A DNA stretch of 64,000 nt from Fodinibius halophilus. Lineage in GTDB: Bacteria > Bacteroidota > Rhodothermia > Balneolales > Balneolaceae. Under the pieces are notes generated by a model, which worked only from the letters and a program-made list of their open reading frames with translations, did no database searches and was not told the DNA's origin. The DNA lies in contig NZ_JAALLS010000003.1 in NCBI RefSeq assembly GCF_011059105.1, positions 124,001 through 188,000 of the forward strand. The letters are read 5' to 3'. The position numbers and the translations under genes are program-made. Below are positions 34,505-43,883 of this stretch, piece after piece (the stretch's first letter is position 1; each line of letters starts with the position of its first letter).

Positions 34505-35857
34505 ATGGACGAATATTCTTCACAAAACGGTACCGAGCAAGAAGAAGCTTTGGCTGCACCTGAACCCAAGCAGAATAACAGCAGCCATGAGTTAGAGGTA
34601 CGCAGTAACGAGGTGCAAGAAATAATAGGGCGACCACCCCATTGGCTCGTCCGTGGTGGTATTGCCGCTTTTATAGGGGTACTAGCCATGGTTTTTATCG
34701 TTGCTGCAGTTATACAATATCCGGAAGTTATTGAAGCTCCCCTCAAGGTAACGGCCCTTAATGCCCCCAAGCCGATGGAGAGTAAAGTCAATGGGAAACT
34801 GGTTAAGCTGTTATCACCAAATGGAGCCGACGTTGAACAAGGCACTATTATCGCTTGGCTGGAAAGTACCGCCCATCATCAAGAGGTTCTGGACCTGTCT
34901 AAGAATCTTGAAAAAATCGATCGCTGGTTTAATGAAGAAGAGTACAACAAGATCCAGGCACTGGAAATGGAACAATTTACGAATTTAGGAGGGTTGCAAA
35001 CACAGTACCAGTCCTTCTATAAAGTATATAATGAATTCATCACTTTTCTGCCCGGGGGATTGTATCGCCAAAAACGAGCGATGCTTCAGCAAGAGATTGC
35101 ATATAAGAACCAGCTTCTGGAGAGCCTAAAAGAGCAGAAAGAGGTAAAAAAAGTTGATCGTGAACTGGCTAAAAAGAAATATGATATACAAAAGAAACTG
35201 CGAGAAAAAGAGTTATCGGCGCCTCTGGAGCTAGCTACGGCCAAAAGTAAAATGGCAGCCAGCCAATTACCCCTTTTACAAACAGAAACAGCAATTATCA
35301 ATAACCGTGCTTCCCTGGTTGGGAAAAAGCAGCAGCTGATAGAGTTAAACAAACAGTTGGACAGACAGAAAGCTGACTTCCGTCAGGCATTGCATACATT
35401 ACAGAATGCTATTAAAGATTGGAAACAAAAATATTTGCTTCAGGCACCGGTGAGCGGCAAGCTGGTGTATGCCGGGGTATTCCAGGAAAATCAAACCATT
35501 AAATCCGGTGAACGTATAGCATATGTGCGACCTGAGAATACCCACTTTTTTGGAGAGCTTGTTATTTCACAACGTTCGTATGGCAAAATCCAAGAGGGAC
35601 AAGAAGTACTGGTCCGCTTTAGCGGTTTCCCATCCAAAGAGTTTGGTTCGGTATCGGGCAAAGTTGATTACCTTTCCGAATTCCCGGTAAAGGATAGTCT
35701 GTTCGTTGCCAAAGTGACCTTTCCCAACGGTTTTACTACCAATTATGACCGGCAGCTGAATCCGACCAATGGCATGCAGGGCCGTGCTGAGATAATTACC
35801 CAGGATATGCGATTTATCGAGCGTATTTATAACAACCTGACCAAAGAACTACGATAA
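34505..35857 (+). CDS. HlyD-family membrane fusion protein
   Basis: 450 residues. The acidic cytoplasmic N-terminus (~55 residues) ends in RPPHWLVRGG. One membrane helix follows (IAAFIGVLAMVFIVAAVIQYP). A lipoyl half (NAPKPMESKVNGKLVKLLSPNGADVEQGTIIAWLES) comes next, then a long coiled coil (~125-300, KEQKEVKKVDRELAKKKYDIQKKLREKE), the second lipoyl half (LQAPVSGKLVYAGVFQENQTIKSGE) and a beta-barrel. It bridges the inner-membrane exporter to an outer-membrane channel. No TolC gene lies nearby, so a channel encoded elsewhere must serve. Confidence 0.92.
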   Translation: MDEYSSQNGTEQEEALAAPEPKQNNSSHELEVRSNEVQEIIGRPPHWLVRGGIAAFIGVLAMVFIVAAVIQYPEVIEAPLKVTALNAPKPMESKVNGKLVKLLSPNGADVEQGTIIAWLESTAHHQEVLDLSKNLEKIDRWFNEEEYNKIQALEMEQFTNLGGLQTQYQSFYKVYNEFITFLPGGLYRQKRAMLQQEIAYKNQLLESLKEQKEVKKVDRELAKKKYDIQKKLREKELSAPLELATAKSKMAASQLPLLQTETAIINNRASLVGKKQQLIELNKQLDRQKADFRQALHTLQNAIKDWKQKYLLQAPVSGKLVYAGVFQENQTIKSGERIAYVRPENTHFFGELVISQRSYGKIQEGQEVLVRFSGFPSKEFGSVSGKVDYLSEFPVKDSLFVAKVTFPNGFTTNYDRQLNPTNGMQGRAEIITQDMRFIERIYNNLTKELR

Positions 35858-35915
35858 CCCCTTCTTAAACAAGAATGGGTTGAACATAGCATTAATTAAA
35901 TAGTTAAGAAACAAA

Positions 35916-36226
35916 ATGACTAAAAAAAGAAAAAAAGTCCTCATATTGAGATAGATGAAAACAACCACAAGAAAGCAGCCAGTTTAAAAGATAACGTAAA
36001 GTACAGTTTATTGGGTATTCTTTACGGGGTACTACTAGCTCAAATGATTATATTTTGGTTTGCTTTTAGAACAGGTGCATTTAATGCTGGAATATCAGTA
36101 ATAATCTATATGGACAGTATTATTTTCTGGGTTTACCTGGGAATATGCGGGGTGATAGGATGGATTTCCGGACGGGAATTTATAGATTGGCTAAATGCCC
36201 GCCTAGGATCTTGGAAGTTTTGGTAG
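35916..36226 (+). pseudogene. Third two-helix membrane protein, out of frame at an A7-G-A7 tract
   Basis: From ATG at 35916 the frame reads MTKKRKKVLILR and stops. The next frame, open from 35924 to 36226, reads KSPHIEIDENNHKKAASLKDNVKYSLLGILYGVLLAQMIIFWFAF and continues through a second helix (SIIFWVYLGICGVIGW) to WLNARLGSWKFW. That frame has no ATG at a suitable place; only a TTG at 36011, inside the first helix. One extra A in the A7-G-A7 tract (35922-35936) would join them into a protein of about 100 residues. The helix pattern and the SII..GW..W tail resemble the protein at 30074. It may be a mutation, an assembly error or regulated slippage. Confidence 0.6.
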
Positions 36227-36604
36227 TTCGTCCCCAAATAATTTATGAACAAGAAAAACTATTTGTTTATCAGTTGCGTTTAGAGGTTGCAATAACTAAC
36301 ACGCTACGAAGTTAGATATTTTCCATGATTACTGAAGACCTTAAAACACTGGCACTCATTGTATTATCCTCTTTTTAAAATTTAGGATATGTGACTGTTA
36401 ACAATACAAAAGCCGATGCAGGGTAGGTAGAAATCTGGAGGTCACTGAAGACATTCGGTTTTATTCCGATGACAAATTAATTGAACAATGAAAATTGTAT
36501 TACCGGGGACAGATGGAAGGGGATATATATTAAAAAACTGAACGCAGACCGCTTAGCAACAAGAGGCACATCAGCGGCAATTTTATAATCGATAGAAACA
36601 CCAA
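36227..36604. other. Gene-free spacer with traces of decayed coding sequence
   Basis: No intact gene is seen. Two adjacent plus-strand fragments look protein-like: VGRNLEVTEDIRFYSDDKLIEQ then a stop at about 36488, and, in another frame from 36481 to 36588, MNNENCITGDRWKGIYIKKL with 15 further residues. They could be remains of one frameshifted gene, but no family is recognised and both are short. Confidence 0.35.
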
Positions 36605-37174
36605 CTAAAACAGATTGGCCTGCTCACTATCATCTTTGGGTGCGCGCTCCATCTTGGGATTGGCAATCTTACCTTGGTTTACACGTAACATATCCGGTTT
36701 AAACTTCTTGCCGTAGATCTGCTTAGAAACTCCTTGCAGTGCCTTCTCACCACGAGGGGTAATTAACAAGCGATCTTGGTCATCGATAGAAAGGAAACCG
36801 AACTCTTTAAGATCATTAACAATCATATAGGCCAGCTTGCCCACTGCACCAGAGTTCTGCTCCACATAATCTCGGCGAGGCGCTTCATCAGCAGCAGAAT
36901 ATACTAACCCAAGAACATTCAGCTCAACCTCGGTAAGGGGATATCCCTCACAGCCGGCTGTTAGCGTTTCGTCCCAGGCTTTTTGGCTGTAATAAGCTCC
37001 AAACCACCATTTTCCTTCCTTGATGAGCTTTTCTGTTACCTTGCAGGCAAAGTATTCGCCGGGCTTCGCTTTCTTGGGAATTCCCCGGTCGCGATACATT
37101 GATACCAATGTCGCCAAATCCAACTCATGAAGGTTTGGCGGATAGCTGAAAAATGTATTTGATGATTTTTCCAT
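36605..37174 (-). CDS. Uncharacterised protein with a possible sliding-clamp-binding C-terminus
   Basis: 189 residues; no known family recognised. It is soluble, with no signal or membrane segment. The middle (LTEVELNVLGLVYSAADEAPR..LAYMIVNDLKEFGFLSIDDQDRLLITPRGEKALQG) looks like a winged-helix or helical domain: helices, then a beta pair ending LLITPRGEKAL. The last five residues are QANLF, which fits the QxxLF-type peptide that docks proteins onto the beta sliding clamp (dnaN is at 59457 here). That suggests a DNA-replication or repair role, on motif evidence only. It lies downstream of topA on the same strand, with a gap of about 135 bases. Confidence 0.7.
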   Translation of the reverse strand: MEKSSNTFFSYPPNLHELDLATLVSMYRDRGIPKKAKPGEYFACKVTEKLIKEGKWWFGAYYSQKAWDETLTAGCEGYPLTEVELNVLGLVYSAADEAPRRDYVEQNSGAVGKLAYMIVNDLKEFGFLSIDDQDRLLITPRGEKALQGVSKQIYGKKFKPDMLRVNQGKIANPKMERAPKDDSEQANLF

Positions 37175-37310
37175 GACGCCCCAAATTAGAAAACTGGAAC
37201 CTTATTGTCATGTTAAAATTTCACGAATTTTAAGATTTGTGTGTCCCGGTACTAAAACCGGGCGCTAACACAAATTTATCAACAACCCAGGCAGCTCAAC
37301 CTATCGGACA

Positions 37311-39854
37311 TTATCCCTTCTCGGTGATGAGCTGCACGGCAATATCCATATCTACATCCTCAGGATCAAAGTCATCGGGCAAACTGATGTTATTTTTGCC
37401 GTGCTTGATATATGGACCATACCGACCGGTCATTACGCGCACTTTCTTACCATCTTCGGGATGCTTCCCAAGATCGTTGATGACGTTACTTTTGCGTGAT
37501 TTCTTATTCTTCTTTTTCTCCAACAGTTCCACAGCCCGGTCAAGACTCACATCCAACACATGGTCTTTCTTGCGTAATGAAGCGAAGGTTCCGTCATGCA
37601 CTACAAACGGACCATATCGTCCCACTCCTGCTCGAATAACCTTTCCGGTCTCAGGATGATCACCCAACGGACGTGGCAACTCCAACAAGCGCAATGCCAT
37701 ATCTACGTCCACATCTTCAGGCTTCATATCTTTTAGCAGCGAAGCACGTTCCGGCTTCTTATTATCATCTGTCACTTCACCGACCTGCACATAGGGACCG
37801 TACCTTCCATTAAGAATAAAGATCGATTCGCCGGTTTCGGGATGGTTCCCAATAGGCTTGGGCCCTTCTTCTTCCGCCTTAATAAGCTCTTCCAGCTTTT
37901 CAACTGTAATATCACTCGGCTTCCAGCTGTCAGGAATAGAAGTCGTTAACTCTTCGTCCCCCTGTTCTTTCTTAATATAGGGACCATACCGGCCTACAAA
38001 CACTTTTATACCATTAAGGTCGGGCAGGGGCAATTCAAGATGACGCGCATCCTGGGGATCAATCTCATCCTCCTGCTCTTCTACCTTAGCTTTTAATCCA
38101 TTATCCCCATTGTAATACTCCTTGAGATACTGCTTTGTATCCAGATCACCTTGCGCAATCTCATCAAGCTTAGCTTCCATTCCCGAAGTGAAATCACTGT
38201 CCACTACATCGTGAAGGTTCTTTTCTAGCAGTTCGGTAACGGCAAAAGCAGTAAATGTAGGCACTAACGTTTTACCATCGGCTTCTACATAGCCCCGATT
38301 TTGTACTGTACTAATAATGGAAGCATACGTACTTGGACGGCCAACCCCTCGTTTTTCGAGCTCCTTAACAAGTGTAGCCTCGGTATATCGCGCCGGCGGC
38401 TTTGTTTCGTGCGAGATAGGTTCAATGCCTTCTTCCTCTACCTCTTCCCCTTCACTCAATTTAGGTAAAAACTTCTCTTGGTTTGCCAGTGCTGCATCCG
38501 GATCATCACTGCCTTCTACATAGGCACGGAAAAATCCGGGGAATATAATTTTCTTGCCGCTGGTCTTAAATTCAGCAACTTTACCATTAGCTTTTGCCTC
38601 AATCGTCACATTGGTAAACTCCAGCTCAGCCTGCGACATCTGGGTGGCAATTGTACGCTTCCAGATCAGATCATACAATTTGAATTGATCACCGCGGAGG
38701 CCTGCCTCTTCCGGCTTCTTAAAATAACTGCCGGCCGGACGAATAGCTTCGTGAGCTTCTTGAGATCCGGAACCGCCAGAATAATTTCGGACTTTTTTAT
38801 AAAGGTAGTCCTCGCCATATTCATCTTTAACAGCACTACGCGCCGCCCCGATTGCCTGGCTCGACAACCGAGCAGAGTCGGTACGCATGTAGGTAATGTG
38901 CCCATACTCGTACAGCTTTTGAGCAACACCCATCGTCCGTTTTGCCGAAAAGTTTAATTTCCGGTTCGCTTCCTGCTGCAGGGTAGAAGTAATAAAGGCG
39001 GGAGATGGATTTCGTTTCTTACGATTCTTTTTAACCTCAGAAACTTCCCAATCAGCAGAATCAAGATCATCGCGCAGTTCGCCCGCTGTTTTATCATCGA
39101 GCAGAACAACTTTCTTAGGCTTCTTGAGCTTGCCGGTATTTTCGTCAAAGTCTTTACCTGAAGCTAATCGTTTTCCATCTAGATGGGTAAGATCTGCTTC
39201 AAAAGTACTGCTACCATCCTGCTTGCTGAGCTGTGCTTTCAAATCCCAATAACGGGCAGAGCGAAATTTCATTCGTTCCCGTTCACGCTCAACCATAAAT
39301 CGCACGGCTACCGACTGCACACGTCCGGCCGAAAGCCCTGGGGCAATCTTCTTCCATAACAGGGGAGAGATCGTATAACCCGCCAGCCGATCAATGATAC
39401 GGCGGGCTTCCTGCGCATTCACCAGATTCATATCAATCTCACGAAAATGGTTCAATGCCTCTTTAATAGCCTCTTCGGTAATCTCACGAAAAACCATTCG
39501 TTTTACCGGCACATCGGGCTTCAGGATCTCCGTCAAATGCCACGAAATTGCTTCTCCTTCCCGGTCTTCATCCGTGGCAAGGATAAGCTCATCAGAATCT
39601 TTGAGCTCCTTTTTTAATCGCTTAACAACTTTCTTTTTGCTGGATGGTATTACATAAAGCGGGTCAAAATCATCATCCGTATTGACTCCCAGGTTTGCCC
39701 ACTCCTCACCTTTAAACTTCTTTGGAACCTCTTTGGCATTGGCAGGAAGATCCCGAATATGCCCCATCGACGAATCGATCACATAATCCTCGGGCAGATA
39801 CTTCTTAAGCGTTTTAATCTTTGTGGGTGACTCTACAATTACAAGCGACTTCAT
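37311..39854 (-). CDS. topA: DNA topoisomerase I
   Basis: 847 residues. The TOPRIM domain opens the protein (KSLVIVESPTKIKTLKKYL, DEDREGEAISWHL). The catalytic tyrosine is in YEYGHITYMRTDSARLS, and the IDRLAGYTISPLLWKKIAPGLSAGRVQSVAVR gate region is complete. The C-terminus has four GRYGPY/F repeats (about 645, 700, 760 and 815) instead of Cys zinc fingers, as in many Bacteroidota and Gram-positive-type enzymes. It relaxes negative supercoils. It is preceded by the peroxiredoxin gene with only 12 bases between, suggesting co-transcription. Confidence 0.95.
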   Translation of the reverse strand: MKSLVIVESPTKIKTLKKYLPEDYVIDSSMGHIRDLPANAKEVPKKFKGEEWANLGVNTDDDFDPLYVIPSSKKKVVKRLKKELKDSDELILATDEDREGEAISWHLTEILKPDVPVKRMVFREITEEAIKEALNHFREIDMNLVNAQEARRIIDRLAGYTISPLLWKKIAPGLSAGRVQSVAVRFMVERERERMKFRSARYWDLKAQLSKQDGSSTFEADLTHLDGKRLASGKDFDENTGKLKKPKKVVLLDDKTAGELRDDLDSADWEVSEVKKNRKKRNPSPAFITSTLQQEANRKLNFSAKRTMGVAQKLYEYGHITYMRTDSARLSSQAIGAARSAVKDEYGEDYLYKKVRNYSGGSGSQEAHEAIRPAGSYFKKPEEAGLRGDQFKLYDLIWKRTIATQMSQAELEFTNVTIEAKANGKVAEFKTSGKKIIFPGFFRAYVEGSDDPDAALANQEKFLPKLSEGEEVEEEGIEPISHETKPPARYTEATLVKELEKRGVGRPSTYASIISTVQNRGYVEADGKTLVPTFTAFAVTELLEKNLHDVVDSDFTSGMEAKLDEIAQGDLDTKQYLKEYYNGDNGLKAKVEEQEDEIDPQDARHLELPLPDLNGIKVFVGRYGPYIKKEQGDEELTTSIPDSWKPSDITVEKLEELIKAEEEGPKPIGNHPETGESIFILNGRYGPYVQVGEVTDDNKKPERASLLKDMKPEDVDVDMALRLLELPRPLGDHPETGKVIRAGVGRYGPFVVHDGTFASLRKKDHVLDVSLDRAVELLEKKKNKKSRKSNVINDLGKHPEDGKKVRVMTGRYGPYIKHGKNNISLPDDFDPEDVDMDIAVQLITEKG

Positions 39855-39866
39855 ATAAATTCTTTT

Positions 39867-40340
39867 CTACAAATTCTCGATCACTTCCTTCAACTCAGAA
39901 GCGTGATCTTTAGTATTTACTTTTTCTATGACAGCTTTTACCGTACCGTCGGTATCAATGATATAGGCAGAACGTGACGGAGCCTCATATTGATTGCCAA
40001 ACATATTCTTTTCCACAATGGAATCGGTTGCTTCTGCAAACTTATATTCGGGATCGGAGGCCAGTATATAATTGATATCCAGCTTTTCTGCGTAGTTCTT
40101 GTGCGAGCCACAGGTATCTTTACTGATAGCCACAATATTATACCCCTGCTCATTAAACCAGTCGGAATGCTCCGCCAGACTCTTATTCTGCTTATCGCAA
40201 CCAGAGGTATTATTACGCATATATACCGAAACTATGGTAGGGCGCTCTAACAGATCACCAAAGGCTACAGTCTGCTCTTCACCGTCTTTAACGATATCAA
40301 GCGTAAAATCGGTATCAATTTTAGATCCTGTCTCAATCAT
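39867..40340 (-). CDS. Peroxiredoxin (BCP/PrxQ-like)
   Basis: 157 residues. The peroxidatic site is VYMRNNTSGCDKQNKSL: the Thr-x-x-Cys arrangement is kept, but the usual Pro before it (YPKDNTPGC) is changed. A second cysteine lies in AISKDTCGSHKNYAEKL, a plausible resolving residue. The end, SRSAYIIDTDGTVKAVIEKV, is the conserved AhpC/TSA tail. It reduces peroxides with thioredoxin. It is probably in an operon with topA. Confidence 0.85.
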   Translation of the reverse strand: MIETGSKIDTDFTLDIVKDGEEQTVAFGDLLERPTIVSVYMRNNTSGCDKQNKSLAEHSDWFNEQGYNIVAISKDTCGSHKNYAEKLDINYILASDPEYKFAEATDSIVEKNMFGNQYEAPSRSAYIIDTDGTVKAVIEKVNTKDHASELKEVIENL

Positions 40341-40603
40341 ATCTGTTCACAAATTAACTGTGGTTCTCAATCCAATCGTGTATTGGTAACGGGAGATGCA
40401 GGGGAAATCGTTCTCTGTAGTATCATCAATTAATCTTTTATGATAACGCTATCGCCCTGATACTGCAATAAAACTTTTTGATTGCCGAAGGTACGGGCTT
40501 TATTTGAAGCTTAGATGAAGATACCTTTTGTAAGAACAAAGACAACAAACGTTCAGAGAGTAAAACTTATTGCAATACCTATAATACTGTCTTCACTTCC
40601 GGC

Positions 40604-41188
40604 TCATTCCATCTCATTCCGATATAGCAAATACCGTGCAACGGTCGCCAGTACGATTGTGTGATGGATCGTCTCATCAGCCGCAAAAGAGAGAAACTCC
40701 TCCAGTGGCACTTTATGTACCTTTATTCGCTCGTGGATATCTCCCTCCGGTTCCTGAAGGCCTTCAAATGTACAATTCTCAGCTAAAAACAAATGGGTAA
40801 AGTTCGTCATTATCGCGGGGTTGGCACTTACTTTACCCAAGCTCTGCCAATGCTCAGACTGATAACCCGTCTCTTCCACCAGCTCTCGCTGTATCGCTTC
40901 CAGTGGTTGCTCTCCCGGATCCACCATCCCACCTGGCACTTCCAGGGTCGGCTCCTCAATACCGTATCGATACTGCTCTACCAGCACCACTTCATCATCC
41001 GAAGTAATAGGAAGTACATTTACCCACTCCGGTGCTTTTAATACGTAAAAATCACCTTCGTTCTCCTCTTCTTCCGACTCCAATTTCATTTTTCGGTGTA
41101 AAAGATTGAAAATTGGTGTCTGATATTCCTTATTTTGGTGGGTAACCGACCACGGTTCTATTGAGAAACGAAAAGATTTTTCACTCAT
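40604..41188 (-). CDS. Nudix hydrolase, ADP-ribose pyrophosphatase-like
   Basis: 194 residues. The Nudix box is GGMVDPGEQPLEAIQRELVEETGYQ (GX5EX7REUXEEXG), at about 95-119. The preceding VVLVEQYRYGIEEPTLEVPGG stretch is typical of ADP-sugar pyrophosphatases (YffH/ADPRase group), including the R-Y-x..E-x-P-G signature. It hydrolyses ADP-ribose or related nucleoside diphosphate sugars in the cytoplasm. The gene is divergent from amn with 17 bases between starts, so their promoters must overlap the opposite genes. Confidence 0.88.
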   Translation of the reverse strand: MSEKSFRFSIEPWSVTHQNKEYQTPIFNLLHRKMKLESEEEENEGDFYVLKAPEWVNVLPITSDDEVVLVEQYRYGIEEPTLEVPGGMVDPGEQPLEAIQRELVEETGYQSEHWQSLGKVSANPAIMTNFTHLFLAENCTFEGLQEPEGDIHERIKVHKVPLEEFLSFAADETIHHTIVLATVARYLLYRNEME

Positions 41189-41205
41189 AAGACTACACGC
41201 TATTT

Positions 41206-42393
41206 ATGACAGAACGATTTGAATTTAATACCGACGAAGTAAGCTCACAAAAAGAACTCCATGAACGCATGGAAGAAGCCTGTGATTCAATGGAAGCCAT
41301 TTATGAAAATGGAGAATACCCAAAATTACTGGTCAAACGATCGTGGTCCAAACATAATCCCATTATTACGGGAGAGATGGCAAAACCCAAATCGTATCGC
41401 TGGTACCTACTGCGGGAACTTAAGAAACTCGGCGAAAAGGGGGCTGTCATAAAAATCCTCCCTTCTCGAGAGCGGCTGGCACTTAACGATCCCGACCTAC
41501 TAGATAATACCGACGAAGATGACTGGGACATCACCCAGAAAAAGCTGTTCCTGTTTAGTCCCGAGCGAATAGAGATCTCACTCAATCGCCTGGAGCATTA
41601 CACCGGTACTCAACCCGAAGATTTCCAACGTTATATCCTGTTTACCAACTACGATATGCACGTGGAAGTCTTCAAAGAGAAGTTTCCCGACTGTGTTGGC
41701 CCGGCTCGCGAAGGAGTACAGATGCCGGCGTACCACCATAAGCTGGATGACCATAAAGGCGTAACCCTTATTAATATTGGGGTAGGTCCATCGAATGCCA
41801 AAACCATTACCGATCATGTTGCCGTGCTTCGTCCCGATGCTATGATTATGGTAGGTCATTGCGGAGGCCTGCGTAACCACCAGGAAATCGGTGATTTTGT
41901 ACTGGCCACCGGCTTTATGCGTGATGATGGGGTACTGGATAATATTTTACCGCTCAATATTCCTATTACGCCCAACTATTTGCTAAATGTATATCTTAAA
42001 GAAGTGCTCGACAGTTATAATCGCAATCACCGTTTGGGTACCATCTTCACCACGGCCAATCGGAACTGGGAGTTTATTAAAGGACGAACGGTAGAGCAGA
42101 TTCACATGAGCCGCAGTATTGCCGTAGATATGGAATCGGCCACCGTTGCTACCAACGGCTATCGATACCGTATTCCCAATGCCACTATGCTTTGTGTTAG
42201 TGACAAACCCCTACATGGAAAACCCAAGCTCAGTGACGATGCCCAGGAATTCTATCAAGATTCCAAACAGATGCATATTGAGATGGCTATTGACGTGCTT
42301 AATATGTGCAAACAAAACTATCCCGAAGGCTTACCCAACGCCAGTATCCGCGCCATGAACGAACCATTGATGGGCGGACCCGACGAAGACTAA
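41206..42393 (+). CDS. amn: AMP nucleosidase
   Basis: 395 residues. The C-terminal phosphorylase-like domain has IMVGHCGGLRNHQEIGDFVLATGFMRDDGVLD, AVDMESATVATNGYRYRIPNATMLCVSDKPLHGKPK and a GVGPSNAKT phosphate/ribose loop. The N-terminal ~140 residues form the regulatory domain characteristic of AMP nucleosidases rather than simple nucleoside phosphorylases. It splits AMP into adenine and ribose-5-phosphate and helps control AMP levels. A strong terminator follows. Confidence 0.9.
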   Translation: MTERFEFNTDEVSSQKELHERMEEACDSMEAIYENGEYPKLLVKRSWSKHNPIITGEMAKPKSYRWYLLRELKKLGEKGAVIKILPSRERLALNDPDLLDNTDEDDWDITQKKLFLFSPERIEISLNRLEHYTGTQPEDFQRYILFTNYDMHVEVFKEKFPDCVGPAREGVQMPAYHHKLDDHKGVTLINIGVGPSNAKTITDHVAVLRPDAMIMVGHCGGLRNHQEIGDFVLATGFMRDDGVLDNILPLNIPITPNYLLNVYLKEVLDSYNRNHRLGTIFTTANRNWEFIKGRTVEQIHMSRSIAVDMESATVATNGYRYRIPNATMLCVSDKPLHGKPKLSDDAQEFYQDSKQMHIEMAIDVLNMCKQNYPEGLPNASIRAMNEPLMGGPDED

Positions 42394-42420
42394 GTTCAAC
42401 AAATTATTACCGCTTCTTCA

Positions 42421-42459
42421 AGCCTGTCAGAGATCCACAACTCTGACAGGCTTTTTTAT
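42421..42459 (+). terminator. Intrinsic terminator after amn
   Basis: AGCCTGTCAGAG pairs perfectly with CTCTGACAGGCT around an 8-base loop and is followed by TTTTTATT. Confidence 0.93.
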
Positions 42460-42574
42460 TAGTTCCATTTACCATAAAACAACAATCATTTATTGTTTAT
42501 CAATAAAAAATTGTTACTATTCAGTAAATTTTATTTTTACTTGAGATTGAACATCAATAAAGCGATTTGTATTC

Positions 42575-43207
42575 ATGACTTTTAACAAAGATTGGACCCT
42601 CGCTCACTTCCTATATTATATCTCACAAATTGGTTATGTGCTAATTGGCGGACTTATCCTAATACAGACCTTTACGTTTTTCATGCAAAGCCAGAACAAT
42701 CATTTAAGTACCGATCTAATTCCTGTGCAATTAGAAGTCCAGGAATTTAAGGAAGCAAGTGATATCAAAGCAGGAGAGGTTACCTTGCATATAAATGAAG
42801 AGATGAATGGAAGAGTTAGGCTTTCAACCTCAGACAAATCTTCTCAATGGCCTATTATTGGTTTTTTCTTGGTCGGCTTGTTGAAGTACGTCATTTTAGC
42901 CATCGTTTTATTCCTGTTCAGCAAACTTTTCAAGACGATTATTGACAAGGAACCCTTTAGCGAGAAAAATCCAACGTACTTATTTACTATTGGCTGGATT
43001 TTATTCTTAGCCCCATTTACTATTCCTGCCCTTAATTTTTTCGTCCATCCCTATTTCGCCAGTCTAGACCTCCCAGAAAACTTATCAATTGCCGGGCTAA
43101 CATATATGGGGGATGGATATGCCTATGCAGGCATTTTTATACTTGTATTGGGCTATGTATTCAAAGAAGGAAACAGGCTCTACAAAGAACAACAACTCAC
43201 GATATAA
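42575..43207 (+). CDS. DUF2975-type membrane protein, first of three
   Basis: 210 residues. Membrane segments lie at about 15-37, 95-116, 135-158 and 178-198, with a polar loop (~45-90) after the first. The C-terminal VFKEGNRLYKEQQLTI is the DUF2975 hallmark. DUF2975 proteins are usually paired with a small Xre-like HTH protein, as here at 44616. Their function is not known; they may sense something at the membrane and govern the regulator. It starts a tight run of five or six genes with small gaps. Confidence 0.75.
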   Translation: MTFNKDWTLAHFLYYISQIGYVLIGGLILIQTFTFFMQSQNNHLSTDLIPVQLEVQEFKEASDIKAGEVTLHINEEMNGRVRLSTSDKSSQWPIIGFFLVGLLKYVILAIVLFLFSKLFKTIIDKEPFSEKNPTYLFTIGWILFLAPFTIPALNFFVHPYFASLDLPENLSIAGLTYMGDGYAYAGIFILVLGYVFKEGNRLYKEQQLTI

Positions 43208-43217
43208 TTATCACACT

Positions 43218-43865
43218 ATGAAAGGACTTGGAGAAAAATCAACGGCCTACTTCTGCTATCTCATTGTTAATGTTTGGTGGTACCTCTCTTGCCTAATGGG
43301 AATTCTGTTTGCCGGGCTTTTGAGCTATGAATTCTTTGGGAGTAGTCATCCCAACTCCATTTTTGGATTAACACTCCCCATAAAGTCTGACCTTATCACT
43401 CTTAAAAACCCGGAGCAATATGAATATCTCTCCACCGGTCCGGCAAAGGGGATGATCGATTTTGACTACATCCTGCAACACACTCCTTACGCATATATTA
43501 CCTGGGCGATCTTTATTGCTATCGCCATTGCTCTTTTTCTATTGGGATTATACCAGCTGCGCAACCTGTTAAAATCTGCCACTAACAACACCATCTTCAC
43601 CGGAGAAAACGTCCGCCGCCTTAAAATAATCGCCCTTTTGGTGTTCTTGGTAGAACCGCTGGAGTGGCTGGCCTATTATCTCACCATACACTTTCTGGGA
43701 CCTGCCTCAGAGATTATAGCCCATGGCATTGGTGAGTTTAAATTAGAAATGCCACTTATTGGCTCGGACTGGACATTTCTAATCGGCGGCTTATTGCTCT
43801 ATACGCTTGCCGCTGTTTTCGAGAAAGGCAACGAGATGTACCAAGAACTCAAATTGACGGTATAA
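43218..43865 (+). CDS. DUF2975-type membrane protein, second of three
   Basis: 215 residues from ATG at 43218; earlier in-frame ATGs lie inside the previous gene. Four membrane segments, one polar loop after TM1, and the terminal FEKGNEMYQELKLTV match the preceding protein. The loop is shorter in charged residues and begins TLPIKSDLITLKNPEQYEYL. It starts 10 bases after the first paralogue stops. Function is unknown. Confidence 0.72.
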   Translation: MKGLGEKSTAYFCYLIVNVWWYLSCLMGILFAGLLSYEFFGSSHPNSIFGLTLPIKSDLITLKNPEQYEYLSTGPAKGMIDFDYILQHTPYAYITWAIFIAIAIALFLLGLYQLRNLLKSATNNTIFTGENVRRLKIIALLVFLVEPLEWLAYYLTIHFLGPASEIIAHGIGEFKLEMPLIGSDWTFLIGGLLLYTLAAVFEKGNEMYQELKLTV

Positions 43866-43883
43866 CTAATACCTAAATCATCT

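Noticed and set aside
43113-43217. Upstream start for the second DUF2975 gene
   Set aside because: These codons lie inside the first DUF2975 gene; the ATG at 43218 gives the N-terminus matching its paralogues.
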